Part shown: piece by piece, positions 1 to 9,470 of the stretch
Position numbering within the stretch: position 1 is the first letter of the stretch
Layout of the letters: every line of letters starts with the position of its first letter
Assembly (NCBI GenBank): GCA_021203465.1
Contig: JAJQBC010000142.1
Coordinates: 1 to 64,000 of the forward strand
Direction of reading: 5' to 3'
DNA length: 64,000 nt
DNA from: Lachnospiraceae bacterium
GTDB lineage: Bacteria > Bacillota > Clostridia > Lachnospirales > Lachnospiraceae
The notes under the pieces: model-generated
Told to the model about the DNA's origin: nothing
Seen by the model: the letters and a program-made list of their open reading frames with translations, nothing else
Database searches by the model: none
Program-made: the position numbers and the translations under genes

Positions 1-2
1 CA

Positions 3-236
3 TCAGGAATTGAATTTGAGATTATTGTGGCCATTATATTAGGAGGGACAAGCCTTTTGGGTGGTCAGGGTTCTTTGATTGGAACCTTAATTGGAGCATT
101 GATTCTGGGAAATTTGTCAAATGGAATGAACTTGTTGGGTATTGGAACAGTATATCAATTTATTGTAGAGGGCGCAGTGTTAATACTGGCTGTGGTTGTT
201 GATTTGATTATTAAAGGTGAGAGCATTAATAGATGA
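3..236 (+). CDS. Sugar ABC transporter permease (RbsC-like), C-terminal fragment cut by the window edge
   Basis: The frame is open from the window start; SGIEFEIIVAIILGGTSLLGGQGSLIGTLIGALILG...VEGAVLILAVVVD is typical of the RbsC-family C-terminus. Confidence 0.8.
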   Translation, partial: SGIEFEIIVAIILGGTSLLGGQGSLIGTLIGALILGNLSNGMNLLGIGTVYQFIVEGAVLILAVVVDLIIKGESINR

Positions 237-362
237 GATAAGCCCAATTTTATTCGCCCAATTCTATTTTCGGAAAAAGTGCTTGCAAAAAAGATGTGAT
301 TCTGGTAAAATAGCAGAAGTTGTGAGCCACTGTGCTCAAATATGCGTTAAGGAGGTGCAGTG

Positions 363-548
363 ATGGCGAAATGTGCGATTTGCGATAAGGGCGTCCACTT
401 TGGAATCAAGGTGAGCCATTCCCACAGAAGGTCTAACCGGATGTGGAAGCCGAACGTAAAGTCTGTGAGAGTGAAGACAGAAGGCGGGACGAAGAAGATG
501 TATGTGTGCACTTCTTGCCTCAAATCCGGCAGGGTTGAGCGGGCTTAA
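363..548 (+). CDS. rpmB: 50S ribosomal protein L28
   Basis: MAKCAICDKGVHFGIKVSHSHRRSNRMWKPNVKSVRV...; SD GGAGGTG upstream. Confidence 0.95.
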   Translation: MAKCAICDKGVHFGIKVSHSHRRSNRMWKPNVKSVRVKTEGGTKKMYVCTSCLKSGRVERA

Positions 549-615
549 GAGGGCAGACCGACGAAGAAAGGCATAGAGGGTGTCGCGGTGCGATGCCCTT
601 TTTGTGTGTAACGCC

Positions 616-768
616 TTAGCAGGAAAAGCATTGGTAGCCGCAGATCAGAAAGACAGCGGAGAGCAGGATGCGGATAAAAAGATTGTCGCCCGGCAGAAAC
701 AGGGTTATAAAAATGCCGATTCCGATCCAGAATAGTACAAAGCCGATGGTTTTCCTCACAGCGCCGCC
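616..768 (-). CDS. Small two-TM membrane protein, hypothetical (start uncertain, probably the GTG around 'VRKTIGF')
   Basis: RKTIGFVLFWIGIGIFITLFLPGDNLFIRILLSAVFLICGYQCFSC; hydrophobic. Confidence 0.5.
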   Translation of the reverse strand, partial: GGAVRKTIGFVLFWIGIGIFITLFLPGDNLFIRILLSAVFLICGYQCFSC

Positions 769-887
769 TTTCCTGCCTGACAGAAGAATTCTTATTTTCA
801 GTATATGCACAGCAAAAAAAGAATTTCCATTTTCCGCCATATAGGGTATACTATGGCTAACGAAGAAAGGGAAAAGGAGGTATCCGT

Positions 888-1244
888 ATGCAGGGTCTGA
901 TCAGCACAGAGTTGGGAAATATAACGATCGATGAGGACGTGGTTGCCACCTACGCGGGTTCGGTGGCGCTCGGATGCACGGGCATCGTGGGCATGGCCAC
1001 GCTCGATATGCGCGACGGCCTGATGAAGCTTCTGAAGAAGGACAGTATCAAGCGAGGGATTGAGGTTTCGATTGAGGATAATGAGATCTATCTGGCCTTC
1101 CATGTGATCGTTGCTTACGGCGTGAATATTCCGGTCGTGTCCGAAAATCTGATCGATTCCGTGAAATATCAGGTGGAGGAGTTCACCGGGATGAAGATCG
1201 GCAGGACCGACGTGTTCGTCGAAGGCGTGAGAGTGATAGATTGA
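888..1244 (+). CDS. Asp23/Gls24 family envelope stress protein
   Basis: GNITIDEDVVATYAGSVALGCTGIVGMA...VNIPVVSENLIDSVKYQVEEFTG. Confidence 0.9.
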   Translation: MQGLISTELGNITIDEDVVATYAGSVALGCTGIVGMATLDMRDGLMKLLKKDSIKRGIEVSIEDNEIYLAFHVIVAYGVNIPVVSENLIDSVKYQVEEFTGMKIGRTDVFVEGVRVID

Positions 1245-1265
1245 TGAGGGAGGAGCTTCATTTTG

Positions 1266-2927
1266 ATGAAAACAGTTGACGCCCCCATGGCTGCAAAGCT
1301 GTTCCTTGGCGGGGCAAAGAATCTGGAAGCAAAGAAAGAGTGGATCAATGAGCTGAATGTATTCCCTGTGCCGGATGGGGATACGGGGACCAATATGACG
1401 ATGACGATCATGGCAGCGGTTCATGAAGTCAGCAGCCTTACAGACATGAATATGTACGCGCTCGCGAAGGCGATCTCCTCCGGTTCCCTGCGCGGCGCGA
1501 GAGGCAATTCCGGCGTCATCCTTTCCCAGCTGTTCCGCGGCTTCACGAGAGCCATACAGAATCAGGAGGAGCTGGATGTCGTCGATATTGCGAATGCAAT
1601 GCAGAAGGCGGTAGAGACAGCTTATAAAGCAGTCATGAAGCCGAAGGAGGGCACGATCCTCACGGTGGCCAGAGGCGCGGCGGACAAGGCCTCGGAGTTG
1701 GCCGAGACTGAGGAGGATGTCGTGGAATTTGCGCGGCTCGTCATTGAGGAGGCTGAGGCGATTCTGGAGCGGACACCGGAAATGCTGCCGGTGCTGAAGG
1801 AGGCGGGCGTCGTCGACTCCGGCGGGCAAGGGCTCGTCGAGGTGTTGAAGGGCATGTACGACGTGCTGCTTGGCAAGGAAGTGGATTATTCTGCGGCGGG
1901 GGCGTCAGGAGCCAAGCCCGTGAAGATCAGTGCTGAGACGGAGGCCGATATTAAATTCGGCTACTGCACGGAGTTCCTGATCATGTTGCCGGAACCGGTG
2001 AGCGTGCAGCGGGAGCAGGAGTTTAAGGCTTATCTGGAATCAATCGGGGATTCGATTGTGGTCGTGGCCGATGATGAGATCATCAAGGTGCACGTACATA
2101 CGAACGATCCCGGGCTGGCCATCCAGCGGGCTCTTACGTATGGACCGCTCTCCAATATGAAGATTGACAATATGCGCCTTGAGCACGAGGAGCGCCTGAT
2201 CAAGGACGCTTCGAAGATCGCGGCGCAGCAGAAAGCGCAGAAGGAAGCCGCGCAGCCCGCGGAACGCAAGGATATGGGCTTTATCGCAGTGTCCGTCGGC
2301 GCGGGTATGGGCGAGATCTTCCGGGAACTCGGCGTGGATTACTTGATTGAGGGCGGCCAGACGATGAATCCAAGCACGGAGGATATCCTCGAGGTGGTCG
2401 AGCAGGTGAATGCGGACAATATTTTCATCCTGCCAAACAATAAAAATATCATTCTCACGGCGAATCAGGCGAGCAGTCTCGCGAAGGACAAGAATGTGAT
2501 CGTCGTGCCGACGAAAACGGTGCCGCAGGGCATCACCGCCATGGTCAGCTTCGAGCCGGACGCGGCGCCGGAAGAAAACCTTCAGTCCATGGAGGCGCAG
2601 ATCAAAAATGTGAAGACCGGGGAGGTCACTTACGCGATCCGCGACACAAAGATTGACGATATGGAAATCCATGAGGGTAATATCATGGGTATCGGCGACG
2701 AAGGTATTTTGGCGGTAGGCAGCGATGTGGCCGGGACGGCGCGTGAGATGCTGGAGAAGCTCATGGATGATTCCTCAGAGATCGTCGGTATTTACTATGG
2801 CGAAGACGTCTCTGGTGAAGACGCACAGGCGCTCGGTGACGCGATCGCCGCGGCGTATCCGAGCGTTGAGGTGGAGGTTCATGCGGGTGGACAGCCGATC
2901 TATTATTATATTGTGTCAGTAGAATGA
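1266..2927 (+). CDS. DAK2 domain protein, FakA/YloV-like fatty acid kinase
   Basis: NVFPVPDGDTGTNMTMT and GARGNSGVILSQLFRGF motifs; follows Asp23 and precedes recG, the conserved Firmicute order. Confidence 0.92.
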   Translation: MKTVDAPMAAKLFLGGAKNLEAKKEWINELNVFPVPDGDTGTNMTMTIMAAVHEVSSLTDMNMYALAKAISSGSLRGARGNSGVILSQLFRGFTRAIQNQEELDVVDIANAMQKAVETAYKAVMKPKEGTILTVARGAADKASELAETEEDVVEFARLVIEEAEAILERTPEMLPVLKEAGVVDSGGQGLVEVLKGMYDVLLGKEVDYSAAGASGAKPVKISAETEADIKFGYCTEFLIMLPEPVSVQREQEFKAYLESIGDSIVVVADDEIIKVHVHTNDPGLAIQRALTYGPLSNMKIDNMRLEHEERLIKDASKIAAQQKAQKEAAQPAERKDMGFIAVSVGAGMGEIFRELGVDYLIEGGQTMNPSTEDILEVVEQVNADNIFILPNNKNIILTANQASSLAKDKNVIVVPTKTVPQGITAMVSFEPDAAPEENLQSMEAQIKNVKTGEVTYAIRDTKIDDMEIHEGNIMGIGDEGILAVGSDVAGTAREMLEKLMDDSSEIVGIYYGEDVSGEDAQALGDAIAAAYPSVEVEVHAGGQPIYYYIVSVE

Positions 2928-5023
2928 TGACAGAAAATGTGTTTCAGAAGGACGTCGACGAAAGCGGCGTCCTTTCACCCATCACAGAGTTAAAGGGCAT
3001 CGGCGAGAAGACTGCAGTTCCGTTCGCGAAGGTCGGCATTCACACAATTGCGGATCTGTTAGAGTACTATCCGCGCGCCTACGAGACCTATGAGGAGCCG
3101 GTTGTCACCTGTGCGGCGCTGGAGGATGGGCAGAAGTGCGCGGTTCTCGGCACGGTCGCCTCGGTGAGCGGTATCCGGCGTTTTCGTCATTACCAGATTT
3201 TCAGTGCACAGATCTGTGTGGGAGATGGCAGCGTGCAGGCAGTCTGGTTCAATATGCCTTATCTGCGTAAGCATTTCCTGAAAGGTGGGCAGTTCATCTT
3301 CCGCGGTGTCGTGACGGCGCGGAAGGGGCAGTACCGGATGCAGCAGCCGGAGCATTTTGCGCCGGAGGCCTATGAGAAGCTGCTCCACGTCATGCAGCCG
3401 CGTTATGCGCTGACGGCGGGGCTTAGCGCGAACGCCGTCACGAAAGCGGTGCGGCAGGTGCTGGACACCTCTCAGGTGCAGCTCCCTGAGTACCTGCCGG
3501 AAGACTTGTTGGAAGAATACGGTCTCATGGATGAGTGGGAGGCAGTGCGGCAGGTCCATTTTCCAACCAATGAGGCGGTCATGCGCCGTGCCCGCGACCG
3601 GATTGTGTTCGACGAATTTCTGCAGTTCATTCTGGGAATCCGGCGCCTGCGGGAGCGGCAGGAGCAGTTGTGCAGCGGCATGCACATGATTGAGGTCTCC
3701 GAGACGGCACGTCTGATCGAGGCGCTTCCCTATCGCCTGACCGCAGCGCAGACGCGCGTCTGGCGCGAGATTGTGGAGGATATGTGTGGTGATGGGGTCA
3801 TGAACCGTCTGATTCAGGGCGACGTCGGTTCTGGCAAGACGATACTTGCGGTGCTGGCGCTCGTCATGGCTTGCTGCAACGGCTATCAGGGCGCGCTGAT
3901 GGCGCCGACCGAGGTGCTTGCGAAGCAGCATTTTCAGTCGATCTGCGCACTCCTTGAAAAGCATCATATTCCGCTCCGCGTCGTGTTGCTGACCGGTTCC
4001 ATGACGGCGAAGGAGAAGCGGCTCGCCTATGCGGAGATTGAGAGCGGCGAGGTGCAGGTCATCGTCGGCACGCACGCCCTGATTCAGGAGAAGGTCGTCT
4101 ATCAGCGGCTCGGCCTTGTCGTGACCGACGAGCAGCACCGCTTTGGCGTCCGCCAGCGCGAGACCTTTGCGGAAAAGGGTCTGCATCCCCATGTGCTCGT
4201 CATGAGCGCTACGCCGATTCCGCGTACGCTGGCGATCATCGTCTACGGAGATCTCGACATCTCGGTTCTGGACGAGATGCCATCTGGACGCCTGCCGATC
4301 AAAAACTGCGTGGTCGATGAGAGCTGGCGTCCGAACGCGCATCGTTTCATTGAGCGGGAGACGGCGGCGGGCCATCAGGTGTACATCATCTGCCCGATGG
4401 TCGAGGAGAACGACGAGTTGGAGCTTGAGAATGTGCTCGATTATACGGAGAAGTTAAAGAGGGCGCTCCCGGGACATGAAATCGCCAGCCTCCATGGCCG
4501 CATGAAGCCGAAGGAGAAGAATGAGATCATGGAGCGCTTCGCGGAAGGACAGATCGAGATCCTCGTCTCCACGACGGTGGTAGAGGTTGGCATCAATGTG
4601 CCGAACGCGACGGTTATGATGGTTGAGAACGCGGAGCGTTTCGGCCTGGCGCAGCTCCACCAGCTGCGGGGGCGCGTCGGGCGCGGGGAAGCCCAATCTT
4701 ACTGCATTTTTATGAGCGGAAGTAAATCAGAGGAGACGAAGAAGCGCCTCGAGGTTCTGAACAAATCGAACGACGGCTTTTTCATCGCGGGGGAAGACCT
4801 GCGCCTGCGCGGCCCGGGCGATCTCTTTGGCGTCCGCCAGAGCGGTGTTCTCGCGTTTCGCATGGCGGATATCTTTCAGGATGCGAAGGTGCTTGCGCAG
4901 GCAGCGGAAGCTGCTGACCGAATTCTTGCGGAGGACCCGGAGCTGTGGTTGCCCGAACACGAGGGACTGAGGCGGCGCATGGAGCATTATATCCATCGCG
5001 GCGGAGAGAGCCTGAGCCTGTAA
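2924..5023 (+). CDS. recG: ATP-dependent DNA helicase RecG
   Basis: Walker A GDVGSGKT, TDEQHRFGVRQR, SATPIPRTLA, QLRGRVGRG. Confidence 0.95.
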   Translation: MMTENVFQKDVDESGVLSPITELKGIGEKTAVPFAKVGIHTIADLLEYYPRAYETYEEPVVTCAALEDGQKCAVLGTVASVSGIRRFRHYQIFSAQICVGDGSVQAVWFNMPYLRKHFLKGGQFIFRGVVTARKGQYRMQQPEHFAPEAYEKLLHVMQPRYALTAGLSANAVTKAVRQVLDTSQVQLPEYLPEDLLEEYGLMDEWEAVRQVHFPTNEAVMRRARDRIVFDEFLQFILGIRRLRERQEQLCSGMHMIEVSETARLIEALPYRLTAAQTRVWREIVEDMCGDGVMNRLIQGDVGSGKTILAVLALVMACCNGYQGALMAPTEVLAKQHFQSICALLEKHHIPLRVVLLTGSMTAKEKRLAYAEIESGEVQVIVGTHALIQEKVVYQRLGLVVTDEQHRFGVRQRETFAEKGLHPHVLVMSATPIPRTLAIIVYGDLDISVLDEMPSGRLPIKNCVVDESWRPNAHRFIERETAAGHQVYIICPMVEENDELELENVLDYTEKLKRALPGHEIASLHGRMKPKEKNEIMERFAEGQIEILVSTTVVEVGINVPNATVMMVENAERFGLAQLHQLRGRVGRGEAQSYCIFMSGSKSEETKKRLEVLNKSNDGFFIAGEDLRLRGPGDLFGVRQSGVLAFRMADIFQDAKVLAQAAEAADRILAEDPELWLPEHEGLRRRMEHYIHRGGESLSL

Positions 5024-5061
5024 AAAATCGAATCAAAAAAATCAAATCTTGTTAAAATGGC

Positions 5062-5090
5062 TTGAAAAATGCCCCGGTGGGGGATATAAT
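5062..5090 (+). promoter_or_regulatory. Predicted sigma-70-type promoter with C-tract/G-tract palindrome in the spacer
   Basis: TTGAAA (5062-5067), 17-bp spacer AATGCCCCGGTGGGGGA, TATAAT (5085-5090). Confidence 0.65.
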
Positions 5091-5166
5091 AATAAAATCT
5101 CGGGAGGGGATTTTGCCCATTCGATCGTTAAAAATATAACGAAATTATCTTGCAGGAGGTGAGCGC

Positions 5167-7128
5167 TTGGAAGACTACACCAGATACAGGTTGAAAAGCC
5201 GTGAGGAGCTGGCGTCGTTGTTGTCAGACATGGATCATATGTTCGTGATTGCCTGCAACAAGTGCTTCAAAGAGTTTACGGCCGTCGACGAACCGGATTG
5301 TTCAGAGTTTGAAAACATTGCCACAGAATATGGAAAGACAATCACGGGGAGCGCGAGGGTCGATTTTTTGTGCAATCAGGTGCAGACGGAGCGGAAGCTC
5401 CGGGATATGATTCCGGAGGGTACAGAGCATGTTTTTGTGGTGTCATGCGGCCTGGGTGTGCAGACAGTAGCGGATATGCTGGATCTGCCGGTCTACGCTG
5501 CGGCGGATTCGCTGAATTATACAGGACATCATGGCATGGCGCTGACAGAACGGCGCTGTGACGCGTGTGCGCAGTGTTATCTGAATATCACAGGAGGCAT
5601 CTGTCCGATCGTCGACTGCTCCAAGAGCCTGGTGAACGGGCAGTGCGGCGGTGCGAAGAACGGAAAATGCGAGGTTGATAAGGATAAGGACTGCGCCTGG
5701 GAGAAGATTTACCGCAGGCTTGAGAAGCAGGGCAGGCTCGAGGAGTTTCTGGCGCAGCCGGTGCAGCTGCGGGATTACTCGAAGGTTGACGTGAGACGGG
5801 TGAACGCGTATGTGAAGGCCATCCGGGAGAATAGGCTCGAGGGCTATTACGGCGGTGTCCATCCGCTGGAACGAAAAGAATTCACGGAGCATCTTGCGCT
5901 GGAACGCTTCCCGGAGCCGGAGATCGTGGCGATCCCGCTCTCGATGCACGCGGGCGCCCCGGCGAATCCGGTGGTGGCCGTGGGCGACACGGTGAAGGTC
6001 GGACAGAAGATCGGCGAGGCGGCCGGGTTTATCAGCAGTCCGGTGCATGCGAGCGTCAGCGGCACGGTCATCGCGATCGAGACGCGCGCGCATGCGACGA
6101 GGGGCGAATGTCCAGCTGTCGTGATCCGTTCCGACGGGAAGGATACGCTCGATGAGTCCGTGAAGCCTCACGCTTCCCTGGAGGAGCTGACGCCGGAGGA
6201 GATCATCGACATCGTGAAGGAGGCCGGTATCGTCGGCATGGGAGGCGCGGGCTTCCCGACATCGGTCAAGCTGAAACCCGCAAAGCCGGTGGATACGATC
6301 CTGCTGAACGGTTGCGAGTGCGAGCCGCTGCTGACCGCGGATCACCGGGTTATGTTGGAGTTTGCGGACGACGTGGTCTTCGGCCTGCGGGCGATTGTGA
6401 AGACGGTAGGTGCGGAGTGCGGACTGATTGTCATCGAGGACAATAAGCCGGACGCGATCGAGCTGATGAAGGCAAAGACCGCTCCTTATGAGAATCTGGA
6501 CGTTGTGACGGCGAAGACGAAGTATCCGCAGGGCGCGGAGAAGATGCTGATCAAGCGCGTGATGAAGAGGCAGGTGCCGAGCGGCGGGCTGCCGGCGGAT
6601 GTCGGCTGCGTCGTGAGCAATATCAGCACCACGAAGGCGATTTCCGACGCGATCCAAAAGGGCATGCCGCTCGTCGAGCGTGTTGTGACGGTGACCGGCG
6701 AGCGCCTGAAGCGCCCCGGAAACTATATCGTAAAGATCGGCACGGACACACAGGAATTGATCGATTACTGCGGCGGAGCGGAGGGCGACGATATTACATA
6801 TAAGGCAGGCGGCCCGATGATGGGTTTCCCGCTTTCCGATCTCCATGTTCCGATCATGAAAGGTTCAAACGGCATCATCGCAGTGGACACCGATCACACG
6901 GTGGAGCAGTCCTGCATCAAGTGCGGGCGCTGCGTGGACGTCTGCCCGATGGAGCTCTCCCCGCTGTATTTCGCGAAGTACGCGGACGAAGAGAACTGGC
7001 AGGGCGCAAAGGAAAAGAACGTTATGGACTGCATCGAGTGCCGCTGCTGCGAATACATCTGTTCCTCGAAGATTCCGCTTGTGACGAAGATCAAGGCCGG
7101 AAAAGCCGCGGTAAGGGGGATGAAGTGA
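5167..7128 (+). CDS. Fusion of an N-terminal MetV-like (methylene-THF reductase C-terminal/zinc-binding) domain and RnfC-like (RnfC2) NADH/Fe-S subunit
   Basis: The first ~200 aa parallel the downstream MetV (GGAKNGKCEVDKDKDCAWEKIYRRLEKQGRLEEF); the remainder has RnfC motifs (GMGGAGFPTSVKL, CIKCGRCVDVCPMELSP, CIECRCCEYICSSKIPLV). TTG start with SD AGGAGGTGAGCGC. Confidence 0.9.
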   Translation: MEDYTRYRLKSREELASLLSDMDHMFVIACNKCFKEFTAVDEPDCSEFENIATEYGKTITGSARVDFLCNQVQTERKLRDMIPEGTEHVFVVSCGLGVQTVADMLDLPVYAAADSLNYTGHHGMALTERRCDACAQCYLNITGGICPIVDCSKSLVNGQCGGAKNGKCEVDKDKDCAWEKIYRRLEKQGRLEEFLAQPVQLRDYSKVDVRRVNAYVKAIRENRLEGYYGGVHPLERKEFTEHLALERFPEPEIVAIPLSMHAGAPANPVVAVGDTVKVGQKIGEAAGFISSPVHASVSGTVIAIETRAHATRGECPAVVIRSDGKDTLDESVKPHASLEELTPEEIIDIVKEAGIVGMGGAGFPTSVKLKPAKPVDTILLNGCECEPLLTADHRVMLEFADDVVFGLRAIVKTVGAECGLIVIEDNKPDAIELMKAKTAPYENLDVVTAKTKYPQGAEKMLIKRVMKRQVPSGGLPADVGCVVSNISTTKAISDAIQKGMPLVERVVTVTGERLKRPGNYIVKIGTDTQELIDYCGGAEGDDITYKAGGPMMGFPLSDLHVPIMKGSNGIIAVDTDHTVEQSCIKCGRCVDVCPMELSPLYFAKYADEENWQGAKEKNVMDCIECRCCEYICSSKIPLVTKIKAGKAAVRGMK

Positions 7129-7129
7129 T

Positions 7130-7756
7130 ATGCTGATAACACAGTTAAAGGATAAAAATATCATCCGTTCCCTGACGGCAGGGAAAAAGGTTTTCATCAT
7201 CAACTGCCATGGCTGCAGAGAAGTTTATTTTCCTCTGGAGGAGGCGGCTGACCTGCAGACAGAGCTTGCGTCGGCGGGGCAGGTGTGCGGAGTTGTGACG
7301 ACTGACTATATCTGTAATTCTGAGAACATGGAGCTGCGCCTTTCGAAGTATAAGCAGCAGATAGAGGCAGCGGATCTGGTTATGGTATTTTCCTGCGGCG
7401 TCGGCGTACAGACAGTCGCCGCTTATCTGGAGGAGAAGACGGTTCTGGCGGGCTGCGATACGGTAAGGCTTCCGGGCGCGCAGGGCGTCACACCGCTTGA
7501 GTACGATTGCGGCCAGTGTGGCGAGTGTTATCTCAACCTGACCGGCGGCATCTGTCCGATCACCGCCTGCTCTAAGAGTCTGGTCAACGGCCAGTGCGGG
7601 GGCGCGAAACACGGAAAATGTGAGGTGGACGGCGATATGGAGTGCGGCTGGGAACGCATCTACCGGCGCCTTGAGAAGATCGGACGGCTGGATGCGCTGA
7701 ATTGTCCGATCCAGATCCGGAACTATGCGACTGACGATGAAGTTTCCAATCACTAA
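7130..7756 (+). CDS. metV: MetV-like methylenetetrahydrofolate reductase C-terminal domain protein
   Basis: CGQCGECYLNLTGGICPITACSKSLVNGQCGGAKHGKCEV...; directly upstream of metF. Confidence 0.9.
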   Translation: MLITQLKDKNIIRSLTAGKKVFIINCHGCREVYFPLEEAADLQTELASAGQVCGVVTTDYICNSENMELRLSKYKQQIEAADLVMVFSCGVGVQTVAAYLEEKTVLAGCDTVRLPGAQGVTPLEYDCGQCGECYLNLTGGICPITACSKSLVNGQCGGAKHGKCEVDGDMECGWERIYRRLEKIGRLDALNCPIQIRNYATDDEVSNH

Positions 7757-7775
7757 AGGACGGGAGTAATCGAAG

Positions 7776-8654
7776 ATGAAGATAACAGAATTATTTGAAT
7801 GGGGTGAATTTGTAGTTTCCGCGGAGGTTGGCCCGCCTAAGGGCATTCACATTGAGCATCTGCTCGAGGAGGCGAAGACGTACCTCGGCGGCATCACGGC
7901 GGTCAATGTGACGGACAACCAGTCCTCGGTCATGCGTCTTGGCTCGCTCGCTACCTGTAAGGCGTTGCTGGACGAGGGCTTGGCGCCGATTTTCCAGCTG
8001 ACCTGTCGTGACCGAAACCGGATCGCGCTGCAGTCCGATCTTTTAAGCGCCGCGATGCTGGGTATTGAGAATGTGCTGCTGCTGACCGGCGACCATACGA
8101 AGCTCGGCGACCACCCACAGGCGAAGCCGGTCTTTGACCTCGACTCTGTCTCTCTGCTCCATACGGCGTGCCTGCTCGAGAAAGGCGTTGATCTGGGCGG
8201 AAACGAGTTGGTCGGCGAACCGCCGAAGTTCGCGAAAGGCGCGGTCGTCTCGCCGTGCAGCGATTCGGTCGACGCGCAGCTCTCCAAGATGGAGCGGAAG
8301 GTTCGCGCGGGCGCGGATTACTTCCAGACGCAGGCGGTCTACGAGCCGGAGAAGTTTATTAAATTTATGGAAAAAGCGAGCCAGTTCGGCAAGCCGGTGC
8401 AGCTCGGCATCGTGATTCCGAAGTCGGCGGGCATGGCGAAGTATATGAACGACAATGTCGCCGGTATCCATGTTCCGCAGGAGATGATCGATGAGCTGAA
8501 GGCCGATAAGGAGAAGACGAAGGCGGGTATTACCGGCGTAGAGATCGCGGCGCGCATTATCCGCGAGTGCAGGCCATACTGTCAGGGTGTGCATATCATG
8601 GCGCTCGGCTGGGAGTCGAAGGTGCCGGCTTTACTGGAACAGGCGGGAATTTAG
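7776..8654 (+). CDS. metF: Methylenetetrahydrofolate reductase
   Basis: VSAEVGPPKG, NVTDNQSSVMRL, LLLTGDH, GADYFQTQAVYEPEKF. Confidence 0.95.
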   Translation: MKITELFEWGEFVVSAEVGPPKGIHIEHLLEEAKTYLGGITAVNVTDNQSSVMRLGSLATCKALLDEGLAPIFQLTCRDRNRIALQSDLLSAAMLGIENVLLLTGDHTKLGDHPQAKPVFDLDSVSLLHTACLLEKGVDLGGNELVGEPPKFAKGAVVSPCSDSVDAQLSKMERKVRAGADYFQTQAVYEPEKFIKFMEKASQFGKPVQLGIVIPKSAGMAKYMNDNVAGIHVPQEMIDELKADKEKTKAGITGVEIAARIIRECRPYCQGVHIMALGWESKVPALLEQAGI

Positions 8655-8665
8655 TATTTCCCTCT

Positions 8666-8694
8666 TGCCAAAATCCCCCCATGGGGGTATAATG
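8666..8694 (+). promoter_or_regulatory. Predicted sigma-70-type promoter with palindromic spacer CCCCCATGGGGG
   Basis: TTGCCA (8666-8671), 17-bp spacer AAATCCCCCCATGGGGG, TATAAT (8689-8694); perfect 12-nt palindrome at 8677-8688. Confidence 0.7.
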
Positions 8695-8782
8695 TGTAAA
8701 ACAATGTCAAAAAATTAACACACCAGCTGCTGAAGTGAGACTATCGGTGTGAAATTTGACGATGGAAAGGAGGATTTCATCT

Positions 8783-9163
8783 ATGCACGTGACGAATGAA
8801 GACCACAGCCATTGCGGGTGCGGATGCGGCGGACATGAGCACGACCATGACCATGACCATTGCCATGAGCATACCCACGAGCACAGCCACGGCGATGTGA
8901 CACATTCTCATCCCCATTGCCATGAAGAAGGACATGAGCACGATCATGATCATGTCCACGGTGAGCAGCCAAAGGATGAGGATACCGCTGTCCTTGCCTA
9001 CATGCTGGATCATAACCGGCATCATGCGCAGGAGCTGTCTGCGATTGCCCAGCATTTAAGAGAGGCTGGCAAGGAAGAAGCTGCAGTGCAGGTTGAGAAG
9101 GGCGTAGAGGATTTCGAGAAGGGTAATATGAGGCTCTCGATCGCGCTCTCTCTGATACAATAG
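8783..9163 (+). CDS. Histidine-rich metal (probably Ni) binding protein with C-terminal helical domain; CODH-cluster nickel chaperone candidate
   Basis: SHCGCGCGGHEHDHDHDHCHEHTHEHSHGDVTHSHPHCHEEGHEHDHDHVHG; SD AAAGGAGG; followed by the CooT-like gene and cooC/cooS. Confidence 0.85.
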   Translation: MHVTNEDHSHCGCGCGGHEHDHDHDHCHEHTHEHSHGDVTHSHPHCHEEGHEHDHDHVHGEQPKDEDTAVLAYMLDHNRHHAQELSAIAQHLREAGKEEAAVQVEKGVEDFEKGNMRLSIALSLIQ

Positions 9164-9176
9164 GAGGCTGATTTTT

Positions 9177-9371
9177 ATGTGTCTTGCAACGGTATATGGA
9201 AGGAAACAGGAGGAGGAAAGCATCCTGATCCGAAACGCGAGCAGGATTGATGTGGAGGGTACTGCCATCCGTATCCGCGACATCATGGGGGCCGAGATCG
9301 TCGTAGAAGGGGCTATCACCATGGTCGATCTGGCAAATTCGGTTGTAAAGATCAACTGCTCGGAGGACTGA
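9177..9371 (+). CDS. cooT: CooT-family nickel-binding protein
   Basis: 64 aa starting MCLATVYGR..., N-terminal Met-Cys as in CooT; context with cooC/cooS. Confidence 0.85.
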   Translation: MCLATVYGRKQEEESILIRNASRIDVEGTAIRIRDIMGAEIVVEGAITMVDLANSVVKINCSED

Positions 9372-9470
9372 CCGACGAGGTCGCGTAAGAGAAAGTCGGG
9401 GTGATTAACGAGGAAACAAAAGGAGAAGGCAGAAGGGATTCAACAAACTTAACAGACAGGAGGTGACAAT

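Noticed and set aside
8777-9055. Met/Val-rich minus-strand ORF opposite the His-rich gene
   Set aside because: Reverse complement of His codon repeats (CAT/CAC to ATG/GTG); an artefact.
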